Below are positions 1 to 10,235 of a DNA stretch of 64,000 bases, one piece after another. The stretch comes from Lagopus muta (lineage: Eukaryota > Chordata > Aves > Galliformes > Phasianidae), in the NCBI RefSeq assembly GCF_023343835.1, contig NC_064447.1, positions 1,488,001-1,552,000 of the forward strand. The letters are read 5' to 3'. Position numbers and translations under genes: made by a program. The first letter of the stretch is position 1. Every line of letters begins with the position of its first letter. The notes under the pieces were generated by a model. That model was not told where the DNA came from. It saw nothing but the letters and a program-made list of their open reading frames with translations, and ran no database searches.

Positions 1-454
1 TCCCTGCTGGCCTCCAGCAGCTCGGGCAGAGCGGTGCCAGCGCCCAGCTGGAGCGGGTGCTGCTTCAGAGCCCGGCGCCGATGGGGAGATGTGGGCCTGA
101 TGGCTGCTCTGCGGCAGGCACGGGGCTGCCATGCATCCTTCCCTGCTGCAGCCAGGTCTGTCGCGAGGCTCGGGGCCGTGCAGCTGGATGAGATGGGCCA
201 GGATCCTCAACCAGAGCCAGATCCACCAAGCACAGTGCATGAAGGAGCCTGGGATGGCGAAGCGAAGCGGGAACCTCCCGATGACTTCGGACGGCGCCTC
301 CTGCCCCACGCACCGCATTCCTGCCCCTCTGTGAGCGCAGCTCTCCTCCTGCAGCGGGTTCCCACAGCTCCCCACGCAGCTCCGTGGGCTCTGCTCAGCC
401 CCCGCTCCCTGTGTGACCCCGCGGGGCTCCGGGCGCCGTTCTTCAAAGATAGAG

Positions 455-460
455 TTTATT
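455..460 (-). terminator. NOG2: Candidate NOG2 polyadenylation signal AATAAA
   Basis: The plus strand reads TTTATT, so the NOG2 transcript reads AATAAA about 990 nt after its stop, at the downstream edge of the AT-rich block. A second candidate lies in the TTTATTATT run near 1168-1176 and would give a much shorter 3'UTR. Confidence 0.5.
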
Positions 461-490
461 GCTAAAAACGTTTCCATCACTGATAGCTCC

Positions 491-498
491 TATTTACA
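491..498 (-). promoter_or_regulatory. NOG2: Pumilio-type element UGUAAAUA in NOG2 3'UTR
   Basis: The minus-strand RNA reads UGUAAAUA, an exact match to the PUF-protein consensus UGUANAUA. A second exact match is at 1124-1131. Binding is inferred from motif identity only. Confidence 0.4.
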
Positions 499-635
499 TT
501 GATATGTGTTTTGTTTTGTTCTGTTTTTTTTTTAAGGAATATTCAAGTAAACATTTCCAATAGTTTCTGGCATAATCTCTAGCTCTTTTTTTTTTTTTTT
601 TCTTTTTCTTTTTTTTCCTATACACAAACGTTAAA

Positions 636-644
636 AATAAATAA
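636..644 (-). promoter_or_regulatory. NOG2: AU-rich element UUAUUUAUU
   Basis: The minus-strand RNA contains the nonamer UUAUUUAUU, which is typical of AU-rich mRNA-decay elements. It lies in an AU-rich stretch of the inferred NOG2 3'UTR. Confidence 0.35.
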
Positions 645-1123
645 ACTGTACACAGAAGATTTCCTTTAGCATCTCTACGTGACTATACGTATTCCCACAC
701 AACAAAACGATTCCACTCTTCCATAGATTTGTACTTCTCTTTAAAACTTCCTCCTTAAGTCATTGTTATACACTTAACGCCCCCCACCCCCCTCCCCTCC
801 CAGAGCCGGAACACCAATGACAACGTCTGAAGAAGACAAAAAAAAAAAGGAAAATACAGCACAGAGGAACGGCCACCTTCAGGGATGCTGCTGCTCTTCC
901 CCGGGGTTTCCTTTCCCGTTGTTAAAACCATCTCGACAAGAAAGAAATCTGTGCCCCCCCCCCCGCCCTCTGCGGGGGGAGCGCTCGGGTTCGGTGGGGA
1001 AGGGTTTAAAATGTGGTCCTACGTTTTTAAAATAATAATAATAACAATAATTATAATTATAATTATAATAATTAAAAAAAAAAAAAAACAGCTGCGATTT
1101 CCCCCTTTCCTTTAAAATCTCTC

Positions 1124-1131
1124 TATTTACA
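1124..1131 (-). promoter_or_regulatory. NOG2: Second Pumilio-type element UGUAAAUA
   Basis: This is a second exact UGUAAAUA about 320 nt after the NOG2 stop. It would stay in the transcript even if the nearer poly(A) site is not used. Confidence 0.4.
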
Positions 1132-1449
1132 CGGCTGGGATTTTTTTTTTTAGGGTTTTTTTTTTCTTTATTATTATTATTTTCCTTTCGTTAGAAGGCT
1201 ATATACGTATAAAAATAGACATCTGATTGTAGTGCTTTACTGTGCCTTTGGCCTGCCCTGCAGTTCCTGGGTTCGCTTCTCCCCCTTTCAAATAAAATAA
1301 CATTAAAATAAGTCAGACCCGGTTCCTCCCCCCGACCCCCCCATCACGCCCCGCGCTCGCCCCGAGGGGGAGGGCGGACGAACCCCCCCTCGGAAGATGC
1401 AGACGAGCAAAGAGAGCAGCGCGAGGGCCGGGGCGGCGCGGGGGCCGTG

Positions 1450-2073
1450 CTAGCAGGAGCACTTGCACTCGGAGATGAGCGGGTACTGCACGGGGATCCA
1501 GGTGCAGTACTTCTGGCTGGACCAGCCCTGGCAGTGCCAGCGCAGGAACGTCTTGGTGACCGACTTGACGGGCTTGCAGAACATGCCCTCGGGCAGCGAG
1601 CAGGACTTCTCGGCGAAGCAGTTGCCCTCCTTGATGTAGCGCGGCCAGAAGCGGACGCCCAGGTCCTTCCAGGTGTAGAGCACGGGGCAGTAGGTGTACG
1701 CCCAGAGCCACTGCAGCACCTTCCGCCTCGCCTTCTTGCCCACCCGCAGTCGCGGCCCGCCCCGCTCCAAGCGCCGCAGCTCCGCCGCCCGCGCCCGCCC
1801 CGCCGCCGCCTCGGCGCCCGCGGAAGCGTTGGCGGGGCCCGGCACGGCCACGGCCATGAAGCCGGGGTCGAAATGGCTGCCCAGCTTCTTGCGCAGAGTC
1901 CGCTCGTCCAGGTCCTGCTCCTTCGGGTCGTACTCGGGGTCCGGGTGCTCCACGATGTCCTTCACCGGCAGGTTGTCGCTGGGCGAGGGCCGCAGCCGCA
2001 GGAAGGGCTGCCCGGCGCCCGGCCGCAGCAGCCCCAGGCAGGAGCAGAGCAGGAGCGCCCCGATGGCCGTCAT
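1450..2073 (-). CDS. NOG2: Noggin-2-like secreted BMP antagonist, single exon
   Basis: Seen: an intronless 207-residue reading frame ending in TAG at 1450. The frame stays open to 2199, but the first ATG is at 2073 and is followed at once by a signal peptide (MTAIGALLLCSCLGLL, likely cleaved near G21/Q22), so I start there. The N-terminal arm has the noggin HPDP and DPGFM motifs (residues 43-46 and 69-73). One N-glycosylation sequon is at N82. A basic, heparin-binding-type run GKKARRK (112-118) precedes the C-terminal cystine knot, which has nine cysteines (129, 152, 158, 166, 181, 190, 203, 205, 207) and the family ending ECKCSC. Known: noggins are secreted dimers that bind BMPs and block receptor contact; heparan sulfate holds them near the cell. 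Inference: the divergent arm (GQPFLRLRPSPSDNLP), the lack of the long NOG1 linker and the neighbouring ANKFN1-like gene point to NOG2, not NOG1 or NOG4. Family membership is near certain; the paralogue call is about 85% sure. Confidence 0.95.
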   Translation of the reverse strand: MTAIGALLLCSCLGLLRPGAGQPFLRLRPSPSDNLPVKDIVEHPDPEYDPKEQDLDERTLRKKLGSHFDPGFMAVAVPGPANASAGAEAAAGRARAAELRRLERGGPRLRVGKKARRKVLQWLWAYTYCPVLYTWKDLGVRFWPRYIKEGNCFAEKSCSLPEGMFCKPVKSVTKTFLRWHCQGWSSQKYCTWIPVQYPLISECKCSC

Positions 2074-2570
2074 GCTCCGGGCGGGCCCGGCCCCCGGCTC
2101 GGCGCTGGCGTCCCCGCGGGGCTGGCGCTGCGGCGCGGCTCCTAGCGCTGCCCGGCGGCGCCGGCCAGCTCCCGGGGACTCATAAATAGGCAGAGACAAA
2201 GTCCGGCGAGGCCCGTTACTTTAAATAGCTCGGCCGGCGTTGTGTGACAGACGCATCTGAGGCGCTCGGCGGCCGCTGGCTCCCCGGGGCTCCCCGCTGG
2301 GCCGGCTCCAGCCGCGGCCCGGAGCGCCGGGGGTCCGTGCCTCCCTCGCGGGCGGCGGCGGCGGGCAGGGCAGGGCACGGCGGCGGCCGAGCCTTCCTCC
2401 TCCTCCCGCGCCTCCTCCTCCTCCTCCTCCTCCTTCTCCTCCGCCGCCGCTCTCGCTCGCTCTCGCTCTCCCCCCAAAATTCACAGCGGACTCGTCTCCA
2501 TCGCCATGGTGACAGCTGGGCTGAGCCCCACGACAGCTCGTCTAGACGGTGTGACAGGGTTTGGCGTGAG
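2074..2570 (-). other. NOG2: NOG2 5' untranslated region (inferred)
   Basis: The region between the NOG2 ATG and the start site expected from a TATA box at 2597-2602 is about 500 nt, very GC-rich, and contains a GGA-repeat tract (2394-2450, as read in RNA). Three ATGs open short upstream ORFs of 8, 11 and 13 codons, all of which end before the main ATG. The transcription start is predicted, not observed; a nearer TATA-like TATTTATG (2181-2188) could give a short leader of about 80 nt. Confidence 0.5.
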
Positions 2571-2596
2571 ACCGGAGCCCGAGAATAAAACCCTCC

Positions 2597-2602
2597 TTTA
2601 TA
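2597..2602 (-). promoter_or_regulatory. NOG2: Candidate NOG2 TATA box (GGCTATAAAGG)
   Basis: Read on the minus strand, GGCTATAAAGG lies in the middle of the CpG island and upstream of NOG2. It would place transcription start near 2570. The match to the TATA consensus is good and is unlikely by chance in DNA this GC-rich. Confidence 0.5.
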
Positions 2603-3479
2603 GCCGGGCGAGCCGGCCGAGGGGGCGGGGAGGAGGGTCACGACGGCGCGGCCGGCTCGGGCGGCCCCTGCGCGGGCACCGCCGGGGCGCGGGCTCAGGC
2701 GGCGGCGGGCGGCGGCGGCAGCGCCCGCGGCCCCCCGGGGCTCCTCCTCATAGCGGGCGGCCGGGGCGACCCGCGGCCCCCCGGGGCATCCTGGGCTGGG
2801 GGCTCCCCGGCGGCGGCGCGGCGCGCTCCCGGCTCCCGGCTCGGTCTCCTCGCCGCTCAGCACCCCCGGCGGCCCATGCCGCTCGCCGCTCGGCCCCCCG
2901 CCGCGCTCAGCGCATCCGGCCGCAGGCGGCTCCGGGCGCCTCCCCGCTCCTCGCCGCCGGCTCGGCGCCTCCCGCTTCGGCTCGCTTCGGCTCCGTTCGG
3001 CTCGCTTCCCCGCTCTCCCCCGGCTCCGCCGCCCGCCCGCCCGCCGCGCACTGCCGCTCTCCGCCCGCCGCCCAAGTTAAATACGCGCCCGGCGCGCGGC
3101 CGCTCCGCCCCCGCTGTCACTTTCGCCGCGCTCTGAGTGACAGCGCGGCCCCGCGCGCTCCGCCGGGTCCTGCCGCCCCCCGGCCGCCCCACCTGCCGCC
3201 GCCCCACCGCCGTGAGAGCCGCCGGCCGGCGCGGTGCGGGGCGCGGCTTCCCCGCGGCCGCCTCCCGCCTCGGGGCGCGGCGGCTCGGCACCCCCAGCCG
3301 GGAGCCCCGCGGCCGCCCCGGAGCATCCATCCCTCCTCCCGCCGCTCCTCCGTGACCCCGAGCGCGGCGCGCCGCTCTCCTCGCTGCGCCGCGCTCGGGA
3401 AACGGAGACCCGTCGAGGAGGTCTGCGCCCGCGGCCTCCGAGGCACGACGGGTGGGGTGGGAGCCCGATGAGCGGCGAT

Positions 3480-5315
3480 GTGGCGAAAACCCAAACCCTT
3501 CTTACCTCCTTTACCTCCACGTTGCTCGGCGCTGAGCTCACGCTTGAACACCGTCCAAAAATTGGACACACAGCTGGTTCCTCCGGGCTGACAGTGTAAG
3601 AACATTCCTGCCCGTGCCAGTCACTCTCTCCCGGAGGCATGAGATAACCAGAGACCCGTGGGGCCAGGGGCAGCGGGACGGCACATTGCCCTGCGAGCTT
3701 CTCACCACGGCATGCTTGGCACCCACTGGGTGCACTGGGGGCTGCAGCTGCCACCGAGGTCATGCCGGTGCCAACCAATACACCCCACTGCTGGTCACGG
3801 CTCTTTGTCATCCCAGAAATGCCCAATTTCATGATCAGGCAAGAGCAGAGAACAGAATCCCCAAAGGGCAGCTCAAAAACCCTGCCCCGAGCCTGCAGAG
3901 AGCCAGAGCTTCATGCGTTGGGCTGGGAGCCGGGCCCAGTGTACCCAGAGGTGTTCACAGCATGGGGTTCAAGAGCCCCCAGTATGAACCTGCTCAGCCT
4001 TCCTGCCCATGCTGCCCCGCTTTGTGGAACTCTGTGCCTTTCTTCACTCCTTTGGATCACACAGATGCACTCAGAGGGACCAAATAGTGCAGATCTCCTG
4101 TTTGCACTCAGAACAATCCACAAAGGCGGTTGGTATTGCTCACCCTTGGTATAGAATGCAGCCAGCAAAGCATTCTCACTGCCAACTCTCTGAGCCCAAC
4201 ACGAGGTGGTGGCTGAAGCTGAGCCCTCCTGGCAGCACAGATGTGAGCTCTGCTGCTCTCTGCAGGGTGGGATCACAGGGGGGGTATCTCAGAGGTGCCG
4301 GAATGAAAGCAAACAGCCCTGAGAAGCAGCGCTGGGGAGCGTCAGGAAGGGGGCAATTACTCAGTGAGACGCACTGCTGTTGGCATCGCCGTGTTAGCAA
4401 ACCCCGGTGAGGGGATTAACATCTGACTGTAATTGTAAGGATAAAATCCGACATGTACACAGCATTTTTCATCCTGAAGGATCCCAAAGCACTCGAGTAA
4501 CTTAATTCCTTCAGCTGTCTCCCGGACTTTGTAAACATGCTTCTCCATCGTTTGCAGCAGGGGCATGACTGTGTCCCACTGACACGTCCCTCAGGGAGCA
4601 GGCAGTGTTCAGGGTCGGGGGGGGGAGGCTGGAAATGTTTCCCTTTCTGGAGGCAGGATTCAAAGAAAATAGTGCTTGGCACATCCTGGGCAGGGAGAGA
4701 GAGCCAGGGCAGGGCCTGCCGCCTCCCAGCAGCTCTTCGAGGTTGGGAACTAATGACAGATCCCTGGACAGAACACTGAAGGGTTTGCTCTTCCCTTGGC
4801 GTCCACCGGATCGGCTCCAGGTGGCTGCTGAGGCTCCACTCCATTCTTGTCCCTTCAGCAGGGTGCTGGGGTGCAGTGCTGTTCATGGCTGTGTGCCGCT
4901 GTCTCTTCCGACCGGCTCCCTTCTCCCACTCTCTGTGCAGTCCAGCTCACAATCTGGCTTTTAATTAAAGGACCTGAAGTTGGAAAGGCCATGTATCACC
5001 CACAGAAAAGCCTTATCAAAGCAATTCCTTGTAAAAAGACGGATGTGATGTTAAAGGAAGAGTATTTTTGTTTCCCGTGTGGAACTTAAGCAGTACCTAC
5101 TTGGATGCCTCTGACAGGATCGGCAAGGAAGTCAGTTCCTAGTAACTGAAACACCAGAGATGCTGTCTTGGCAACACTGTTATTCCACTGCAAAGATGTT
5201 TCATCTTCTAGTTTGTTTCAGGTAGCACTGGTGGAACTTAAATGTCAGGGGGTAACCAGGCAGGGCAAAATTGTCTTTGTTGAGAAATTGATCCTGCTGC
5301 TTCAGCTTGAAGTGT
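3480..5315. other. Intergenic DNA, no gene seen
   Basis: The sequence is of mixed composition, with no open frame resembling a known protein. It contains one old LINE2/SINE-like tail (4,430-4,540) and otherwise nothing I can name. Confidence 0.5.
4430..4540 (-). mobile_element. Old LINE2/V-SINE-like 3' tail remnant
   Basis: Read on the minus strand, this stretch has the phrase AGTGCTTTGGGATCCTTCAG followed by a degenerate GATGAAAAATGCTGTGTACA. Known: many vertebrate L2/SINE 3' tails share a phrase of the type AAAGCGCTTTGGGATCC...AAAGGCGCTATATAAAT. The match is from memory of that pattern and only the tail is recognised, so the subfamily is left open. Confidence 0.4.
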
Positions 5316-5460
5316 AAGGAGAGGAGAGGAGAGGAGAGGAGAGGAGAGGAGAGGAGAGGAGAGGAGAGGAGAGGAGAGGAGAGGAGAGGAGAGGAGAGGA
5401 GAGGAGAGGAGAGGAGAGGAGAGGAGAGGAGAGGAGAGGAGAGGAGAGGAGAGGAGAGGA
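5316..5460 (+). repeat. (GAGGA)n pentanucleotide satellite, about 29 copies
   Basis: This is a perfectly regular tandem array of the unit GAGGA, entirely purine on the plus strand. It runs without interruption into a second array of a different pentamer. Neither strand has stop codons, which creates spurious long Arg/Glu and Leu/Ser frames. Confidence 0.98.
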
Positions 5461-5702
5461 AGGGAAGGGAAGGGAAGGGAAGGGAAGGGAAGGGAAGGGA
5501 AGGGAAGGGAAGGGAAGGGAAGGGAAGGGAAGGGAAGGGAAGGGAAGGGAAGGGAAGGGAAGGGAAGGGAAGGGAAGGGAAGGGAAGGGAAGGGAAGGGA
5601 AGGGAAGGGAAGGGAAGGGAAGGGAAGGGAAGGGAAGGGAAGGGAAGGGAAGGGAAGGGAAGGGAAGGGAAGGGAAGGGAAGGGAAGGGAAGGGAAGGGA
5701 AG
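5461..5702 (+). repeat. (AGGGA)n pentanucleotide satellite, about 48 copies
   Basis: This is a perfectly regular tandem array of AGGGA (equivalently GGGAA). Every unit has a GGG run with two-base spacing, so any four adjacent units match the standard G-quadruplex pattern. It directly abuts the GAGGA array. The copy number may be an assembly artefact, because short reads cannot size such arrays. Confidence 0.98.
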
Positions 5703-8700
5703 CCAGCTCCTAGTCAAATGTCCTTTGTCTCTTTTGGGTTTTCTGTTGCTTTCTATGCGCTTGTTTAAGTTTTCAGGCTCCCTTTATGCTTGAGAAAAAA
5801 TGCTGATGGGCTGTCATGGCAAGCAGGAGGAAAGGCTTGGGTCTGACAGGCCGAAAGCCCTAATCTTCACTTTAAAAAAGGAAAAGAAGAAGAAAAAAAA
5901 GGAACTCAATGATGGTACACCAGGTTTTCATTAGAGATATGTTTATTTTCCAGTAGAAATACATTACCCTGCTCTCGTCAGGATGTCTAAAGGAGCAGTT
6001 CCCAAAGCATGCCATGGCAAGTGGTTGGCAGAGGGCCGTGCAGCGGACCCACAGAGCTCCCCACCAGCAGCGAGGATCCAGCAGCCGGATCGGCTGCCCC
6101 AGAGCCCAGTGCCTGGGACACAGCAGAGCCCTGCTGGGATGGGCTGTGCCTTGCTGTGCTTCTGTGCCCCAGAGGTCAGGAGCAAGAATCAGGTGCCTCT
6201 GGTTGGCCGGGTTTCCCAGGGGCAAAGATGTCACTGTAAGCATCGAATGGATGGGATGCAGGTGGGGCACACGAAGACACACCATTTCCTAGGTATCATT
6301 TCTGTGAGCAGTTTGTCTGTGGCAGCTGGGCTGGTGGCTCCAGGTGTCCTTCCCAGGGACACCTCTGCCACTCTCTGGGCTCAGAGGCTGCTGTGCACCT
6401 CCCTCACACCGAGCACAGATGTGCCAGAGTGCTCACGGTGTGAAAAGCATCCCTGGAGCTCCTGGAGGGGATTATGTGTGCCTCACAAATACATCTTCAT
6501 ACCAAGTAGGATGTTTTAGCTATTCTGAGCTTCCTGCCTTGGGAAGCTTGTGATGCCTTTATTCTGCTTGGCATCCTGATGCTGCACCCCATCCCTCACT
6601 GGCTCACCCGGTTGCAATCCAGGATGTTCTCCTGGACTGTTATCAATCCATTTCTGTGCATTTCTGTGCCATGCAGCCCCACAGCCACTGGGAAGCCCAT
6701 CACATCACAGCCCTGTCCATCTCATCGCAGCCCTGTGGCACCAGTGCTGGTGGTAGCACTGTGCCCTCCTGTACTGCTGTCCCCCATCGCAGCCCCATTG
6801 CCCCTGCTGTCCCTGAGAGCCCAGCAACTGCTCTGCTGATCCAAGCTGAGGGTCTGCCCAGATCCTGGCACACTTCCAGTTGCACCAGATGTACTGAATG
6901 CTGCAGAAAAACCGACCGTATCTCTGTTACATGCAAGGAAGTCTAAGGGGGTTTGCCTCCCTCCTCCCTTACAGCCTGGGGTTGATTATGTCCAATTTGT
7001 TAGGGCCAAAAGTCTGGAAAACCGGAGCAGGTAATGCCCAGGGTGATTTGGAGGCTGCACTGGGCAGAAGGCTTTATCTTGTCGCTGTCAGCCCATGAGT
7101 AGTGAGTACATCACCAGCTGACAGCCCTGCTGGTGGCCCTTGTGCAGCACCAGGCAGGTCTGGACATTGCAGCAGGGACAGGAGGCAGCTCTGCGCAGCT
7201 CCCAGCTGATATCCTGCTGTTCACACATCGGTCGCTGTGGACCGTTGTGGTTTTGCCCTCAAGTGAGCTAATTCCAGCACAAAGGTCCCCGTGGGATGGC
7301 TTTGTTCCCCTGCAGCCCTCGGGAGCTGGGCTGTTTGGATGCGTCCTCAGCGCTCTCCCTCCTCTCTTGGGGACAGTCCTAGGACTATCTCCAGGACCTG
7401 GGGCGGCCCCTGGACAGACTCCAGCAGCAAAAAAAACACCCAACAACATGGAGCTCAGAGATTTCTACCCGCTTGGCATACATCTGTCACCACATGTGTT
7501 GACACGGAGCAATGCTGCCACGTCACGGTGTACGTGGCAGTTGCTGTCAACACTAGTCCAAGACTGAGAGAACCGCTCAGGGCAGCTTGTCCTGAAAATG
7601 TCTCGAATAATGTCCCGAGTAAAAGGGCCAGAGCACACCTGGGGGATGTGGCCCACCACAGAGGGTGGCCCTGCCAGTGGCTGGAGAGCTCCTGAGCCAC
7701 TCTCTGGGGAGAGCACATTGCTGCCAGCGTCAACCAAATGCGAGCGAGCTGCTGCAGGGCAGCCAGGTGGCACAAGGCCCTGCTGGATTGGCTGCTTCTT
7801 CATTTTCCTGCTTGCATCGCTCTGAGGAGCCCTGCCCCATGCCACCCGGGGGCAGCCATTCCTGAGTGATGCACCAGGAACACCATGTTGTGGCTACAAC
7901 CACTGTGTGATGGAGAGGCACGCGATGGAGCTCCAGTTCTGGTGACAGCTGGGACGCAGTGGGACAGAGCTCAAGCGGTGCTGTGGTGCACAGGGAGAGC
8001 TTAGGGGCTCAGTTACCTGCACTCAGCTCCACAGAGCCTGAATTGCTGGCATTGCCTAACACACAGCTGACTTGGGAGACCTCTGTGCTGTGGTCACAGG
8101 GAACAGGATGAACTTGAGCTGCACCTGAAGCCCAGCTCTTCCCCCCAGCTCATCACGAGTGAAGTGTGACGGCTTACCTAAAAATGATGAGTTAAATCCT
8201 GTGCTATGGCAGAGCATCTCACCTGGGCTTGTGCACACTTTGGTCCTCTGCCTGCTGCATACAGAAAGCAGCATCTCAAGGCCTCCCACTTTCCTTCATA
8301 GCCCTGATACCAGGACACTCACTGCTGCAGGTGCTCCCCCTGGTATTCTCCCTACAGTCTGCAAATTCCGTTTACTTCAGCCAAGGAAGATGAGGCTATA
8401 TGCCCAATGAAGGTCTTTCTAGCACAAGGCTGGCAGCAGCACTTCAGCTTTCTGGGCACGGGCTGGAGCTCCTGTAGTTGGGTGCAGTTCCTATAGGTGA
8501 GCACTTCTGGAGCCCCTTTAGGTACACCATCCCCAGCTGCCCACCAGCACAACCCATGGTGGCTCCTTGGGGTTGCAGCTCCCTGGTGCTCATCAGACCC
8601 CTGCCAGCAGCATCACGCTCACGTGGCTTTCTTTGCAGCTGTGTCCTGCCTGCAGGTTTGCTTTCCCTGGCTTTGCTCCTGGCTTTGCTTGTTCCCCCAC

Positions 8701-9900
8701 AGAACAGTGATGTCAGGGGATAACCCCCAGGGCTGAGCTCCTCCTGCAAACCTGGGGACGGAGCAGCAAAGCCAGCTGCAGCTCTGAGGGCAGATGCCAA
8801 ATTCTCCCCAAGTTCCCTGTTGAAAAAGCCTGACGTTGAACAAAAGCTCTGCATCACATCAGCTCTGACCAAAGTGAGCAGCCCTACGCACTGGGATTTT
8901 CTCTCCATGCCTCCCACTGCTGCCAGAGCCACCCCCAGGGACACCCAGCCCTGCTGGCATGGGCAGACCTAGGGAAGACGTTTGCATTTTGCCTATATTC
9001 ACCCATAAATCGGGAACCATCAGTCTAGTCGGCTGCTTATTTTTTTAAAGCATTGAAAGATTTCCCAAATCCAGCCGGAGCTTGGGTTACAGGCGCACGG
9101 AGCACCATCAGTCTCTGTCAGTCATTCCCTCCAGTGTGAGCAAAGCAGGGCCAGGCTGCCATCAGCCCGTGAGCAGGGACGTGGGGACACGGCACAGCCA
9201 CCACGGGGCCCTTTGTCTGCACAGATGCGCTGGGGACAGCGGCCCTGGGAAGGCACAAGGCCAGGCTCACCGCAGATCTCATGGCCTCGTCCTTCTGCAC
9301 TCAGTGACTGAGACACAGAGTCACGGGTGGAAAAGCTCTGGGTTTTCTCATCGAAATGAGCACTTCCTCTCTTTCCCCTAAAAGATCTTTTCACATGGAA
9401 ACGGTCCATTAAGGTTCTGGTTTCAATTTTCTCATTTAAATATACACAAAAAATTTAGCTAGATCTGGTCCCAAAATACTGTTTCAAAACAGAAATATGA
9501 ATTATTTCTTTCTTTCTTTTTTTTTTTTTTAATGTCAAAATGAAACTTTCCCAGACTTTTCTTTTTTTCTTCTGTTTTCTCCGGAGGAGAAACCATGCAT
9601 TGATTCGACCTAAATTCGGGAAAAGCCTTCATGTCGGGCAGCGAAAAGCAGCACAGTGCTCATCTCAAGTATTTCATTCAGGGTCATCCAGCCCTTCCCA
9701 CTGCCGCTGCCTGCAGGGATGCTCTGAGCAGAGGGGAGTGCAGGGAAGGGCAGTGGAAGCACACTCCGCTCTGCTCTCTGCAACGCACTGATGTGAAACC
9801 TGGGCTTCAACCTCTGCAGGCTGCAGCTTTTGCCCAGTGGGGGAGTAATTTAGTGGATGTGCCTCGCCTGCACGCATCTCGCCATGGAAGGCACTGACAG
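5703..9900. other. Intergenic DNA, no gene seen
   Basis: There are no convincing coding exons or recent repeats. It includes loosely repeated CATCGCAGCCC-like phrases (about 6,700-6,800) and a T-rich block near 9,505-9,575. Open frames are short and of low-complexity type. Confidence 0.45.
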
Positions 9901-10094
9901 CCCCCCGGATTATCCGAGTCAACTTACAAATAATGTGTCGAATGAGATAATGCAGCAAAACCGGGAGCTGTACCGCATGGCCTGCAGGAGCCCAGCGCTT
10001 CGCTGACTTCCAGTGGAATCAGGAAGCTGAGGTTACAGGCAGAAATTATGAATGAACGAGCCGAGCCGGCCTGAGGCTCCGTGCAGGCCAAAGG

Positions 10095-10235
10095 CATCGC
10101 TACCCGACACGATGTGTAATTAAATGGTGGGACTGGCTGCCACAGGATGCCGTGTGGGCCAAAAATACACACGGCTTTGAACAGAGATTAGGCGAATTTA
10201 CAGAGGGAGGGCTGAGCAGCGGCTGGCACACGGGG
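10095..10235 (+). mobile_element. Ancient CR1/L3-type LINE remnant
   Basis: The phrases GTGGGACTGGCTGCCACAGG, GGCTTTGAACAGAGATTAGG and CGAATTTACAGAGGGAGGG follow the usual order of the untranslated 3' part of old CR1/L3 elements in amniotes (single-residence 'tggaa-tggctgccacagga-t-gtggaggc...gggttcaaaaaggga...' pattern). It is clearly more diverged than the bird CR1 copies elsewhere in this window. The identification rests on recalled consensus shape, not on an alignment. Confidence 0.5.

Larger units (their letters stand above)
455..1449 (-). other. NOG2: NOG2 3' untranslated region (inferred)
   Basis: This AT-rich block of about 1 kb follows the NOG2 stop and contrasts sharply with the GC-rich coding region. 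It contains long T and A runs, a TAATTA-type repeat (1028-1072), an AU-rich nonamer UUAUUUAUU (636-644, read on the minus strand) and two UGUAAAUA motifs (491-498 and 1124-1131). The likely end is an AATAAA signal at 455-460. The region holds no coding frame worth calling. The extent is inferred from composition and the poly(A) signal, not from transcript data. Confidence 0.65.
1330..3480. promoter_or_regulatory. CpG island over NOG2 and its promoter
   Basis: About 2.1 kb is very rich in G+C and in CpG dinucleotides, covering the NOG2 coding exon, 5'UTR and about 900 bp of upstream DNA. Composition returns to ordinary at about 3,480. Long open frames in this stretch on both strands come from the GC content, which makes stop codons rare, and read as Arg/Pro/Gly/Ala-rich low-complexity protein. 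I do not annotate them. Confidence 0.85.

Noticed and set aside
2074..2199. Extension of the noggin frame 42 codons upstream of the chosen ATG
   Set aside because: The extension has no ATG (it opens at TTG), is Arg/Gly/Ala-rich 5'UTR sequence, and would bury the signal peptide.
2506..3471. 321-codon plus-strand frame rich in Arg, Pro and Ala opposite the NOG2 promoter
   Set aside because: It lies wholly in the CpG island, where stop codons are rare; low-complexity composition, no domain, and overlapping open frames on the other strand.
5238..5768. Long open frames on both strands (Arg/Glu-rich and Phe/Pro/Ser/Leu-rich)
   Set aside because: They are translations of the stop-free pentamer satellites and not genes.
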